DNA from: Serratia marcescens
Lineage (GTDB): Bacteria; Pseudomonadota; Gammaproteobacteria; Enterobacterales; Enterobacteriaceae
Direction: 5' to 3'
Length of the DNA: 64,000 nt
NCBI RefSeq assembly: GCF_029846115.1
Contig: NZ_JARVZZ010000001.1
Span: 2,542,001 to 2,606,000 of the forward strand
This document shows, one piece after another, positions 27,562 to 37,309 of the stretch (positions within the stretch are counted from its first letter, which is position 1; the number at the start of each line of letters is the position of its first letter). Under the pieces are notes generated by a model that was not told the origin of the DNA, did not search any database, and saw only the letters and a program-made list of their open reading frames with translations. The translations under genes and the position numbers were made by a program.

Positions 27562-29391
27562 ATGAAGAAAAGTAACCCTGATTTTTCTAAGAGAGAATCA
27601 CTCAAGAACGGTGTCGTTATGGCATTGGCTTCCATTGTTGCTATTTCAGGGACAGAAAATTCCCTTGCTGATGATTCGATAAAAAATGCAGGTGTCGATT
27701 CCTCTGCTAGTAATTGTCCTGATATTGAAAGCTTAAAGAAACTGTCTCCAATCAGTCCTGGTCAACGGATAAATGTACTCAGTTATTATCCATCGCCAAG
27801 TACTACTGCAGTTAATTCCCTCATGAAAAGCGTAGTTGCCCCCCATAAGCCATCCGTGCAATCTCAACATTCAGGAGGAGGGGAATTCTATTATGATGCT
27901 GATGACAATACTTCTCCTGATGATGGGGGGATGGTAATTGTTACAGATGATGGTAAGCGTTGGAAAAGAGTGTTTTCAAACGATGAACCTATTTTAGGTA
28001 GTTATTTTGGGGTCAGTGATATACAAGATGACAATGGGCCGGCGATTACTCGGGCAATTCATTTTTCCAGTAATCGCAGAGTCGTTTTGCCGCGAGGAAA
28101 GTTAGTGGTTAAAACACCAATTATCTTCCCTTTAGACTCTGGAGCCAAAATAGATGGGTTTGGCAAGAAAGGGGGCACGGTCATTGATGTTCGCATGAGT
28201 GAAGGCTACGAAAATTTCGGTGTTTTTCATTTTCCTGGAAAATCTAATAAATCTGCTAAAAGTCCTGGCTTTCGTGCTGTATCCATTAGCAATATTCAAC
28301 TCATCGGGAACTTGAGTAAGTGTCATGGTTTTTTTCTGCAATACCAATATGCAATGCGTATAGAACAGGTTACTCTGGAGGGGTTTGATGGTGCGGGACT
28401 GTTGATCGACAAATGCCAAGACTCTGTTTTTGAGCAAGTTGATGTTTTTAACTGTGGAAGAACATCTGGCGATCGAGCTAATTTAAAAGATGGCTTTGAT
28501 GAGTCTAAAACGCTGGTTAGCCCAATAGTAATAATGTCTTCTCTGGGAGATGATTGCAATTATCTTCGCTTCAATGATTGCCAATGGGAAGATAACCCTG
28601 TTTCACCGATTTGTGATTTTGCTGGTGGCATAGAAAACTATTTCGTTAATTTACATGCTGAATATAACGCACATTGGGATGTCTCTGGTACTGAAGGTTG
28701 TACTCTTTTTATGCAAAGAAAAGGGACGATCAAAGTCAGTGGTGGAGGAAGTGATGAAATTAAATATCTCTTGAAGCATGTTTATGGTGAGTTTTATATT
28801 GATTCGCACCGGTGCAGTCCTGCAAAAAATATCAAAATCAAAACGGGAACGAACAGTAAATTCACTTTCAAAGATGTAACTATTGATACGGTTGATGCAT
28901 TATCCACCTCGGGGTTTAAAATCTTTAAAGATTGCATCTTCAATTCGATTAATTGGTCGTATCTTGATGGTGATGTTTTTCTTGAAAACTGCCGCATCAA
29001 AAAGTCATTTGTTGTTAAGGCCGGTTCAAAGAAGTTGAGGATGCGAGTTGTTTCTTCTTTTTTTGATGGTAACGTTTTTATTGATTCAAAAACGCCGAAT
29101 GTTTTAATTGATGATTGTATGGTTGCAGGTGATGCCCAATTTGGGTCAAAAAACGGGATGTGGCTAAATAATAATGTTGCCGGGCGATTTACCGTTCTTG
29201 GCGTAGAGTCACATGTAATTATTCCATCGATAAGACGCTTATTACTGTCAGGACCACCAAAGAACGGCACCTTTTCTGTTGGTGATGTTATTGACAACTC
29301 TTTACCACAGAGTGGTAGTTTCATGGGATGGGTATGTGTTGGAGCTGGCAGTCCGGGGATTTGGAAAGGTTTTGGTAAAATTGACGAGTAA
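27562..29391 (+). CDS. Exported right-handed beta-helix protein (WcaM-like, possible glycan lyase/hydrolase)
   Basis: A 609-aa protein with an N-terminal export signal: S-K-R-E-S-L-K at residues 9-15, a hydrophobic stretch to about 30, and a likely cleavage after SLA (about 36). This copies the Tat pattern S-R-R-x-F-L-K with K for the first R. From about residue 145 a pectate-lyase-type segment (VSDIQDDNGPAITRAIHF) leads into a beta-helix of short repeated turns. E. coli WcaM, last gene of the colanic acid cluster, is also a Tat-exported beta-helix, and this gene is likewise last in its cluster. It may trim capsule. No catalytic residues could be assigned. Confidence 0.7.
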   Translation: MKKSNPDFSKRESLKNGVVMALASIVAISGTENSLADDSIKNAGVDSSASNCPDIESLKKLSPISPGQRINVLSYYPSPSTTAVNSLMKSVVAPHKPSVQSQHSGGGEFYYDADDNTSPDDGGMVIVTDDGKRWKRVFSNDEPILGSYFGVSDIQDDNGPAITRAIHFSSNRRVVLPRGKLVVKTPIIFPLDSGAKIDGFGKKGGTVIDVRMSEGYENFGVFHFPGKSNKSAKSPGFRAVSISNIQLIGNLSKCHGFFLQYQYAMRIEQVTLEGFDGAGLLIDKCQDSVFEQVDVFNCGRTSGDRANLKDGFDESKTLVSPIVIMSSLGDDCNYLRFNDCQWEDNPVSPICDFAGGIENYFVNLHAEYNAHWDVSGTEGCTLFMQRKGTIKVSGGGSDEIKYLLKHVYGEFYIDSHRCSPAKNIKIKTGTNSKFTFKDVTIDTVDALSTSGFKIFKDCIFNSINWSYLDGDVFLENCRIKKSFVVKAGSKKLRMRVVSSFFDGNVFIDSKTPNVLIDDCMVAGDAQFGSKNGMWLNNNVAGRFTVLGVESHVIIPSIRRLLLSGPPKNGTFSVGDVIDNSLPQSGSFMGWVCVGAGSPGIWKGFGKIDE

Positions 29392-29599
29392 ATATTTTCA
29401 TTTTATTGATGTCAGATATCATCTAATTTCTTGATATCTTTGTGTGTTTTTTATGATTGTTTTTATTTGTTGAGCAGTGTGTACGACAACTCATTACGGA
29501 GGAATGCGTTGAAGATTGATTTCTGTTTTTTTAAGTTTATACAGAATTAATGGAGTTATTACATTTTATTATCGTTAAAGAGTATCCGATGTTAACTTG

Positions 29600-29636
29600 A
29601 CGAGAGAATTTTCCTGCTAACGGATTGTTCTCTCGT
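29600..29636 (+). repeat. 9-bp inverted repeat
   Basis: ACGAGAGAA at 29600-29608 is the exact reverse complement of TTCTCTCGT at 29628-29636, with 19 bases between. It lies about 210 bp after the beta-helix gene. It may serve as its terminator, although only mixed bases follow and there is no T-tract. Confidence 0.5.
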
Positions 29637-29640
29637 ATAC

Positions 29641-29708
29641 TACTATAGCGAATATAGCAAAGTTGATAGGCGATATTCTTCCTCACCCCTCCCTCGTAAG
29701 CTATAGTA
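29641..29708 (+). repeat. 9-bp inverted repeat with 50-bp spacer
   Basis: TACTATAGC at 29641-29649 is the exact reverse complement of GCTATAGTA at 29700-29708. It directly follows the shorter-spaced inverted repeat at 29600-29636. Function is unknown; it may be a regulator site pair or chance in AT-rich DNA. Confidence 0.4.
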
Positions 29709-30621
29709 TATTCCCTGTTACTTCTCCATCCCCAATGATAACGTTTTTCCCTTGATACTGATGATGTATATCCTCTCTGTGGTATTTATTTCCCTGGGCT
29801 ATTCGTAAATTTATCAAAATTTACTTTGTATACGAAACGAATCACCGGTTAGAATTTTCGATTTATTTCTTCTGGTTCCTCCGTTGTTGTATCTTAATAA
29901 AAGCGTTATTTCCCATCCATTCTATACCGTTTCCCATTCCTATTTTATTTTATAATTTAATACCATATATCACGTGCTTTTAGAGAGAAGCGACAACTCA
30001 TCTCAATTAAGCTGATAGCAAGGTTTTGTCAAAAGTTATTTATATACACTTTAGGTTTGTACTCCTCTTTCAGAGGGGGCTGACAACCTCTCTGGTACCA
30101 GGCGGAAACCGACATTCTCTACGTTGTTAAATAGTTACGCGGTGGGGCATCGATAAAACTATATTCCCAGAACAGTGTTCACGCCTTGTAACGACATGGC
30201 AGAAGGTCAGATTTATTTTCATGGGGTTCTGTGTTTTTTCCTTAGAGTTATTCTTTCGATTTTCGCTAATTATTTCCTTGCTACTTATTTTTAGTGAAGG
30301 TTATGACTTATTCCCCTTCTATATACAAAATATAACTTGAGTAAAAGTCTTTAGAGGTAATGCATTGTGCTGACTTCAGGGCGCTGATACTCATTTTTTT
30401 GGTGTATTTGCAGTGTTCTATAGCTCCAATTGCTTCTTAAATTCTTTATAATTTATTTTTTATAACTATTTTTTGATGTGATCTCAGTGTTTTCTATAGA
30501 TTTTTCGGTTATAGGAATTTTGTGCGATAAATGTTATCCATTCACTTTGTGTGGTTTTTTTTGCTAAAACCTTTCGTCGCCTACCTTGACATAACCTGAA
30601 TCTTATCCTTTCTTTTAATTC

Positions 30622-30644
30622 AGACAGCTTTGCTGTCTTTGTTT
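30622..30644 (+). terminator. Hairpin with T-rich tail in the slaA leader
   Basis: AGACAGC at 30622-30628 pairs with GCTGTCT at 30632-30638 over a 3-nt loop, followed by TTGTTT. It resembles a weak rho-independent terminator about 110 bp before the slaA start. It could stop read-through from the left or act as an attenuator in the leader, depending on where slaA transcription begins. Confidence 0.5.
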
Positions 30645-30754
30645 GGGTATAACCAGTCGGAATGCATGTTTAGCTGCATTATTAATGAGTTATATCTCTT
30701 TTATGCTTCCGATTTTTTTATGGCTTCTCAAGTTAGTCCTCTAAGGGGGGAATC

Positions 30755-33700
30755 ATGGCTTCATTGGCGTATCAGAAAGAAGCAGCAGCTATTTTATACG
30801 CTGTTTTAGGGAAAAGCGCGTCACACGCTACGTTCGACTCAATAGGTGCGCAATTGCAGCGAGGTGAACTTTCAGCCTCAGCATATGTTACTACGTTGTT
30901 GACTTCTGCGGATGGTGTAGCCCTCTTTAACGGCTTATCAGATTTAAATGCTTTACAAATTGTTTATACAAAAATTTTTGGCTCTGCTGCACCCACCTCA
31001 ACTCTGCAAGATTACCTGACGGGTAGTACTCTTGCCGAGGCAATGGCTAAAGTTGTAAATCAGGTTCTTGATTATTCGGGATTTGACTCTACTCTATCCG
31101 CTGCGCAGACTAGTCTTGATCAGCAAGTAAATGCTGTGCTGTTCCCGTCGGTAAGCGCCGCTGCCCTTGGGCAAGGCGCCTCGGACGTGCAGGCTATCTA
31201 TTATGTTACTGGGGCGGCTCAATCTGCACTTGGCATAAACAACTATGGAGCGGCCATTAATGCCGGTACGAAAACCTTCGTCCAGGTAGCGCAAGAAATA
31301 ATTTTCTCTGCAAATCTGACTTCTCTTAGCAATACCGATTATGTGATTCGTTTATTTAAATGGGGTTACGAAAGGTCTCCCTCTGCGACCGAATTATCTA
31401 ACTATGTCACTGAACTGACTGGAGGGACTTCTCGTGCAGAAGTTCTGATTCAAGTTATTGATTCTCTTCGTGGTACTGTTGCTTCAGGCGATACTACCGC
31501 GCAGCAACATTTCAATAGCGCGACTATCAGCTATCAGCCAGGGCAACTGCCTTCATTAAGTTATCAAGAGCAGGTTTCTGCAGTTTATCTTGCAGTTCCG
31601 CAGCGTGATATTGATGCTCGTGGTTTAGATGATTGGAGTAAGTATTTATCGAAAGGAGCGATGACTTATAAAGGATTTATTGGGACCATATTGAAGTCAA
31701 GCGAGTTTCAGAAGAAAGGTGCCCAACTAACGGGTGATGACTTTATACAACATGTTTACACTGGGGTACACGGTGTAGCTGCGACAGCCGCGCAGATTTT
31801 GGTGTATAGTTCGCTGGGAACTGATAAGGCACTGATTACTCAGGCTATTATTAACGATCTGCGTAACTCGACGGCTACAGATAATATTACTGTAACCCAG
31901 CAGCATGGTTTCGAGTTCGACATCGGTACTAGCCTGCTGTACAAAACTGCTGCGTCTCTGACGGCAACGGCCGCCGGCGGCAACGCAACGGGCACAGTGA
32001 ACACCGGCGCATCTCACCAAATCAGCAACGCCGAAACAGCGGTACTCACTAATGTCCAATTGAACGCCAATGCTGCCAGCACCGTGAACCTCAAGTTCGC
32101 CGACCATCTGGCGAATCTGACCATCAACGGCACCAGCGCAGCAACAGTCAATTTGTCTGACAATGGTGTTAATCCAGGTGTAGATATCACCGTGAATAAC
32201 GGCAACGTCATCCTGAATGCCAGTTCGGGTTCGGATGACGTAGTTGTCACATCGACGGCAAACATCGCTGCTGGTACCGCACAGTTTAACCTCGGTGCCG
32301 GCAACGATAGCCTGCACTGGGTGGGCAACGGGGTTTCCGGCGGGGCGAACACCGTCGCGAACACGGTTAAGGCTGATGGTGGTGCAGGTACGGACTCCAT
32401 CTCCGCCAACTTCATCACCAAAACCGTGGTGACCAACCAAAACGCCCTGGGGGTTCGCACCAGTACTGTTTCGAGTAATGCCAATAACTTCTCGAACTTT
32501 GAGAAGATTGACCTGACCGGCTATATCGGCAAGTCCGTCGGTACGCTGATTACGACACCGCTGATTGGTTCACCGACCACCACCAGCGTGACAACGCCGA
32601 CCCACACCTTTGACTTTGGCCTGACCAACGGTACATCGACGGTTGAAGGCACCACGGGCGGCACGGTTACGCAGAATGCGGCGGCTACCAATCTGGGCTC
32701 GCAAGGTTTTGTGATCTCCGGTCTGGCTAACGTCAACGTCATTAACGCCGCCGGCGGCAACGCCGCGCAGTTGGAAGTGAAAGGGGACGCCACTTCCGCC
32801 AGTACGCTGAACTTTACTTTCGTGCAGAACGCCACCGATCACTTCAACATCAACTTCGATGCGGTGAGCTCTGCCAACGTGAATGCCGGCGCCATCACCC
32901 TCAACAGCAGCAGCAGCGCCCTGTTGGGTACCGCGCTGACCACGGTGAACGTGGCCTCAGGTGGTACCGGCAGCTTTGACAACATTCTGTCATTGGCCGG
33001 CACCAATGCGCAGGTTCAGACCATCAACGTGACCGGTGATCACGCGCTGGATCTGACTCTGGGCAGCGGTTTCAGCAACGTGCGTGATATCAATGCATCC
33101 ACCAATACCGCGGGTCTGAATCTCGACTCCAGCCATGGCGGTACCGGTGACGGTATCATCGTTCAGTTGCTGAACATTCTGCCGCTGAGCGTCATTACCA
33201 CCAACCTGTTGGCGCCGGTGTTGACGGCGTTGGGCCTGAACGGTTACCAAATGACCGTAGAAGGTTCCAGTGCTGCCGATACCCTGGGCGTGATTGGCAA
33301 CACCACGCTGACCGGTGGCGCAGGTGCCAACACCTATGACATCAAGGCGAGTAACACGCAGGCGGGTGTGACCATCAAGGACTTTAATAGCCTCAAGGAC
33401 TCGATTGTCGACGTGAACCATGGCGGCCTGACTATCTCCGATGACGCTAGCGGCACTGCGGTAGCGAACTACGGTACGCGCTCTGCCGACACGTTGGATG
33501 CGTTGTTAGGGACACTGGTGGGCGGTTTGACCAATGGCGTTATCGGCCTGCTGGGCGGCATTCTCGGTCTGGATAGCAGCAACTCCCTGACGGCGAAAGT
33601 GGGTGTGGCATCCGTTGTATTCAGCGGTGGCGGTAACACTGCCAGCTCTTATGTGATTATCGACAACAACGATAACCACACGCTGGACCTCAACGATACC

Positions 33701-33760
33701 GTGGTATACCTGACTGGGCAAAACCACCAGCAATTGGTGGATACTCTGCACTACGCCTAA
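30755..33760 (+). CDS. slaA: S-layer protein SlaA, type I secretion substrate
   Basis: A 1001-aa secreted surface-layer protein. It has no Sec signal and is exported by the LipBCD ABC exporter encoded next to it, as reported for S. marcescens. Residues about 1-380 are mostly helical with DUF4214-like repeats (for example around 190-230 and 270-345). Residues about 385-1001 are beta-rich, T/N/G-rich and low in Cys, with scattered RTX-like calcium motifs (LGAGNDSLHW, GGAGTDS, GGAGANTYD). The extreme C-terminus, LVDTLHYA, serves as the uncleaved secretion signal. A strong site, AAGGGGGGA, precedes the ATG. The 5' part is clearly AT-richer than the rest, with a break near 31.95 kb. Confidence 0.9.
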   Translation: MASLAYQKEAAAILYAVLGKSASHATFDSIGAQLQRGELSASAYVTTLLTSADGVALFNGLSDLNALQIVYTKIFGSAAPTSTLQDYLTGSTLAEAMAKVVNQVLDYSGFDSTLSAAQTSLDQQVNAVLFPSVSAAALGQGASDVQAIYYVTGAAQSALGINNYGAAINAGTKTFVQVAQEIIFSANLTSLSNTDYVIRLFKWGYERSPSATELSNYVTELTGGTSRAEVLIQVIDSLRGTVASGDTTAQQHFNSATISYQPGQLPSLSYQEQVSAVYLAVPQRDIDARGLDDWSKYLSKGAMTYKGFIGTILKSSEFQKKGAQLTGDDFIQHVYTGVHGVAATAAQILVYSSLGTDKALITQAIINDLRNSTATDNITVTQQHGFEFDIGTSLLYKTAASLTATAAGGNATGTVNTGASHQISNAETAVLTNVQLNANAASTVNLKFADHLANLTINGTSAATVNLSDNGVNPGVDITVNNGNVILNASSGSDDVVVTSTANIAAGTAQFNLGAGNDSLHWVGNGVSGGANTVANTVKADGGAGTDSISANFITKTVVTNQNALGVRTSTVSSNANNFSNFEKIDLTGYIGKSVGTLITTPLIGSPTTTSVTTPTHTFDFGLTNGTSTVEGTTGGTVTQNAAATNLGSQGFVISGLANVNVINAAGGNAAQLEVKGDATSASTLNFTFVQNATDHFNINFDAVSSANVNAGAITLNSSSSALLGTALTTVNVASGGTGSFDNILSLAGTNAQVQTINVTGDHALDLTLGSGFSNVRDINASTNTAGLNLDSSHGGTGDGIIVQLLNILPLSVITTNLLAPVLTALGLNGYQMTVEGSSAADTLGVIGNTTLTGGAGANTYDIKASNTQAGVTIKDFNSLKDSIVDVNHGGLTISDDASGTAVANYGTRSADTLDALLGTLVGGLTNGVIGLLGGILGLDSSNSLTAKVGVASVVFSGGGNTASSYVIIDNNDNHTLDLNDTVVYLTGQNHQQLVDTLHYA

Positions 33761-34150
33761 GTATGAGTTCCCGTGGGGTATAATTCCCATTGAAACTGTT
33801 AGTCAATAAATAATGCGGGGTGTGTAAACACCCCGTATTCTTTGAAAATTGTGAACTACGTCATTATCTCTAATTTATTCCCTTTCGTACTAAACTCGCT
33901 TTGCCCTGTCTGTTATTTATCTAGTTGTTTTTATTTATTTTTTTCTGTGGTTCGTGAGGCGATTTTTTTTGCTTACGGCCTTGCTGATATCCGCGTTCTC
34001 TACCTATAGTTAGAAAAAGTATCTGCAGTCTCGAGCATGTCTGGGGTGGGGGTTCTTTAGGATTTATTTTATTTTTCCTTTTTTAGGATTTTCCTTATAA
34101 GAGTCCAATGCGGATTTTGACTGACAGTGCACATGATGTAAGGGCAGAAA
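33761..34150 (+). promoter_or_regulatory. slaA-lipB intergenic region
   Basis: 390 bp with no gene. The left end holds the slaA terminator (33816-33840). The rest is T-rich and should carry the lipBCD promoter and a leader; no clear -35/-10 pair was chosen. AAGGGC lies just before the lipB GTG. Confidence 0.5.
33816..33840 (+). terminator. Rho-independent terminator after slaA
   Basis: CGGGGTGT at 33816-33823 pairs with ACACCCCG at 33828-33835 over a 4-nt loop, followed by TATTCTTTG. It separates slaA from lipBCD and would allow the S-layer subunit to be made in excess over its exporter. Confidence 0.82.
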
Positions 34151-35923
34151 GTGAATCAATTTATACCGCGCAACGAAATTGCGGATGTTATACGGACTCG
34201 CAGTAAGGTTTTTTGGACCGTTGGCATATTTACCGCATTTATTAATTTATTAATGCTAGTTCCTTCTATCTATATGCTCCAGGTTTACGACCGGGTGCTT
34301 CCTTCGCGTAATGAAATCACGCTGTTGATGCTGACGCTGATCATGTTGGGCATGTTCGGCATGATGTCGCTGTTGGAATACGTGCGTAGCATGGTGGTGA
34401 TCCGTATTGGCAGCCAGCTGGATATGCGCCTCAACACGCGAGTCTACACTGCGGCCTACGAGGCGAATCTGAAAAACGGTTCGTCTGACGCCGGCCAGAT
34501 GCTGAGCGATTTGACCAATCTGCGCCAATTCCTCACCGGCAGCGCGCTGTTCGCCTTCTTTGATGCGCCGTGGTTTCCGATCTATCTGTTGGTGATATTC
34601 CTCTTTAACCCTTGGTTGGGGCTCTTCGCCCTGGTCGGTGCGCTGTTGCTGATCGCATTGGCGGTGATCAACGAAATGGTGTCGAAAAAGCCGCTGGCGG
34701 AAGCCAGCAAGCTGTCGATTATGTCCGGTACGCTGGCCAGCACCAATCTGCGAAATGCCGAAGTGATCGAGGCTTTGGGGATGTTGCCCAACCTGAAACG
34801 CCGGTGGTTCGGCCTGCACCAGCGGTTCTTGAACAGTCAGCGCATCGCCAGCGAACGCGCATCGCGGGTCACGTCGATCACCAAGTTTGTGCGCATGTCG
34901 CTGCAATCGCTGGTGTTGGGGCTGGGGGGCTGGCTGGCGATCGATGGGCACATCACGCCCGGTATGATGATCGCCGGCTCCATTCTGATGGGGCGAACGC
35001 TGGCGCCGATTGAGCAGGTTATTAACGTCTGGAAGAGCTACAGCGCGGCGAAGCTTTCTTATGGCCGGTTGGTCAAGCTGCTGGAAACGCACCCGCAACG
35101 GGGTACCGGTATGTCCTTGCCGCGTCCGGAAGGGGTACTCGCCGTAGAAGGCGTCACCGCCACGCCGCCGGGATCCAAAGGCGATGCGGTATTGCATAAC
35201 GTGAGTTTTGCTATCCAGCCCGGTGACGTGCTGGGGATCATTGGCCCAAGCGCGTCGGGGAAATCGACGCTGGCTCGTTTGCTGGTCGGCATTTGGCCGG
35301 TCAGTGAAGGGATTGTTCGGTTGGATAATGCCGACATCTATCAGTGGAACAAGGATGAATTGGGGCCGTATATCGGCTATCTGCCGCAGGACATTGAGCT
35401 GTTTGCCGGGACTATTGCCGAGAATATCGCACGCTTTAACGATATCGACTCAGAGAAAGTCATTGAAGCCGCTAAGCTGGCCGGTGTGCACGAACTGATC
35501 CTGCGTTTCCCGAACGGCTACGATTCGGTGCTCGGCAACGGTGGCGCTGGGCTGTCCGGTGGACAGAAACAGCGTATCGGCCTGGCGCGCGCACTGTACG
35601 GCGACCCTTCGCTGGTGGTTTTGGATGAGCCTAACTCCAATCTGGACGATGCGGGCGAGAAAGCGTTGAACCAGGCCATTATGTTCCTCAAGCAACGTAA
35701 TAAAACGGTGGTTCTGATTACCCATCGCACCAATTTGCTGTCGATGACCAGCAAGCTGTTGCTCTTGGTGAATGGCAACGTCAACGCGTTCGGCCCGACT
35801 CAACAAGTGCTTCAGGCGTTAGCCAATGCGCAAAAAGCGCAGACGCAACCGCCTCAGCAAGCGGTGAGGGCGGTAAATTCCGAGCCGGATGAAGGCAACA
35901 TCCCGAAAACGCAAATTAATTAA
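34151..35923 (+). CDS. lipB: Type I secretion ABC transporter LipB
   Basis: Inner membrane ATPase of the Lip exporter (PrtD/HasD/AprD family), which secretes SlaA and, in S. marcescens, also the lipase LipA and metalloprotease. The product is 590 aa with a GTG start. Residues about 1-310 are the six-segment membrane domain without a C39 peptidase. The nucleotide-binding domain has Walker [10 protein letters not shown] (365-373), signature LSGGQ (468-472) and Walker [13 protein letters not shown] (488-499). The C-terminus has a Q-rich tail. It is first of lipBCD; lipC follows after 52 bp. Confidence 0.93.
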   Translation: MNQFIPRNEIADVIRTRSKVFWTVGIFTAFINLLMLVPSIYMLQVYDRVLPSRNEITLLMLTLIMLGMFGMMSLLEYVRSMVVIRIGSQLDMRLNTRVYTAAYEANLKNGSSDAGQMLSDLTNLRQFLTGSALFAFFDAPWFPIYLLVIFLFNPWLGLFALVGALLLIALAVINEMVSKKPLAEASKLSIMSGTLASTNLRNAEVIEALGMLPNLKRRWFGLHQRFLNSQRIASERASRVTSITKFVRMSLQSLVLGLGGWLAIDGHITPGMMIAGSILMGRTLAPIEQVINVWKSYSAAKLSYGRLVKLLETHPQRGTGMSLPRPEGVLAVEGVTATPPGSKGDAVLHNVSFAIQPGDVLGIIGPSASGKSTLARLLVGIWPVSEGIVRLDNADIYQWNKDELGPYIGYLPQDIELFAGTIAENIARFNDIDSEKVIEAAKLAGVHELILRFPNGYDSVLGNGGAGLSGGQKQRIGLARALYGDPSLVVLDEPNSNLDDAGEKALNQAIMFLKQRNKTVVLITHRTNLLSMTSKLLLLVNGNVNAFGPTQQVLQALANAQKAQTQPPQQAVRAVNSEPDEGNIPKTQIN

Positions 35924-35975
35924 GCCGTGAATTGCCTGATGGCTTTATTGCCGTCCGCAGTTTAAAGGAGTTGGT

Positions 35976-37307
35976 ATGTCGACGCACATTGGCGAGCCGC
36001 AAGACTCGTATATTGAAGAGATCCCGCAGGATGAACGGCGGTTTACCCGGATGGGCTGGCTGGTGGTGGGGATTGGCCTGTTCGGATTTTTGGCTTGGGC
36101 AGCGTTCGCGCCTTTGGATAAAGGGGTGGCATCACCGGGATCGGTAACTGTTTCCGGCAACCGCAAAACGGTGCAGGCTCCGGCCAGCGGCATCATCAAA
36201 AATATCGCGGTGAAAGAGGGTGACAAGGTGAAAGCCGGTGAAGTCCTTGTGCAGTTGAGCCAGGTGCAGGCACAGGCGCAGGTCGATTCCCTGCGCGACC
36301 AGTATTACACCACGCTGGCCACCGAAGGGCGTTTACTCGCTGAACGCGATGGTCTGAGCAGCGTCACTTTTTCTCCCATTTTTACCCAGATCAAGGATCA
36401 GCCGCGCGTGGCTGAAATCATCGCGTTGCAAACGCAGCTGTTCGCCTCCCGCCGCCAGGGGCTGCAAAGTGAAATTGACGGTTATAAGCAGTCGATGGAC
36501 GGGATTCGTTTCCAATTGAAAGGCCTGCAGGATTCGCGCGCCAACAAGCAGATCCAACTTTCCAGCCTGCGTGAGCAGATGAACAGCATGAAGCAACTGG
36601 CGGCGGACGGCTACCTGCCGCGCAACCGCTACCTGGAAGTGCAGCGTCAGTTTGCCGAGGTGAACAGCAGCATCGATGAAACCGTCGGGCGGATTGGCCA
36701 GCTGCAAAAGCAGCTGCAGGAATCTCAGCAGCGTATCGACCAGCGTTTCGCCGACTATCAGCGCGAGGTCAGAACGCAACTGGCGCAAACCCAAATGGAC
36801 GCCAGCGAGTTTCGCAATAAGCTGCAAATGGCCGATTTCGATCTGGGCAACACCGCCATCACTTCACCGGTGGATGGCACCGTGGTCGGATTGAATATCT
36901 TCACTCAGGGGGGCGTCGTGGGAGCGGGTGACCACCTGATGGACGTTGTACCCAGCCAGGCGACATTGGTGGTGGATTCTCGCCTCAAAGTCGACCTGAT
37001 CGATAAGGTGTACAACGGGTTGCCGGTGGATCTGATGTTTACCGCCTTCAACCAAAACAAAACCCCGAAAATTCCGGGAACGGTCACGTTGGTTTCCGCC
37101 GACCGTCTGGTCGACAAAGCCAACGGTGAACCTTACTACCAGATGCAGGTCACGGTCTCGCCGGAGGGCATGAAGATGCTCAGTGGCGAGGACATCAAGC
37201 CGGGGATGCCGGTAGAGGTGTTCGTGAAAACGGGGTCGCGCTCGCTGCTGAGCTATCTGTTTAAACCTATTTTGGATCGCGCTCATACTTCATTAACCGA
37301 GGAATAA
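35976..37307 (+). CDS. lipC: Type I secretion membrane fusion protein LipC
   Basis: Periplasmic adaptor of the Lip exporter (HlyD/PrtE family), linking LipB to the outer membrane channel LipD. The product is 443 aa, the length reported for the family. A short cytosolic N-terminus and one membrane segment (about residues 25-44, WLVVGIGLFGFLAWAAF) precede a lipoyl-like half (VQAPASGIIKNIAVKEGDKV). A long coiled coil (about 130-275) follows, then the second lipoyl half and beta-barrel (TSPVDGTVVGLNIFTQGGVV). TAAAGGAG precedes the ATG. The stop lies 2 bp before the lipD start, so the two are probably coupled. Confidence 0.94.
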   Translation: MSTHIGEPQDSYIEEIPQDERRFTRMGWLVVGIGLFGFLAWAAFAPLDKGVASPGSVTVSGNRKTVQAPASGIIKNIAVKEGDKVKAGEVLVQLSQVQAQAQVDSLRDQYYTTLATEGRLLAERDGLSSVTFSPIFTQIKDQPRVAEIIALQTQLFASRRQGLQSEIDGYKQSMDGIRFQLKGLQDSRANKQIQLSSLREQMNSMKQLAADGYLPRNRYLEVQRQFAEVNSSIDETVGRIGQLQKQLQESQQRIDQRFADYQREVRTQLAQTQMDASEFRNKLQMADFDLGNTAITSPVDGTVVGLNIFTQGGVVGAGDHLMDVVPSQATLVVDSRLKVDLIDKVYNGLPVDLMFTAFNQNKTPKIPGTVTLVSADRLVDKANGEPYYQMQVTVSPEGMKMLSGEDIKPGMPVEVFVKTGSRSLLSYLFKPILDRAHTSLTEE

Positions 37308-37309
37308 TT

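Larger units (their letters stand above)
29392..30754 (+). other. 1.36-kb AT-rich non-coding region before slaA
   Basis: No open frame of convincing length or family on either strand. It is AT-rich and marks the boundary between the capsule genes and the slaA-lipBCD block. It contains two inverted repeats near its left end (29600-29636 and 29641-29708), a possible decayed minus-strand coding remnant around 30057-30165, and a hairpin with T-rich tail at 30622-30644. It must also hold the slaA promoter. A long untranslated leader for slaA is possible. Confidence 0.6.

Noticed and set aside
29484..30001. 11-base direct repeat CGACAACTCAT in the silent region
   Set aside because: A repeat of this length is not improbable in 1.3 kb of AT-rich DNA and no mobile-element ends or transposase are nearby.
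30755..33760. SlaA as a classical RTX toxin or protease
   Set aside because: Only isolated RTX-like motifs occur, without a tandem nonapeptide array or catalytic domain; DUF4214-like repeats, size and the neighbouring lipBCD fit the S-layer protein.
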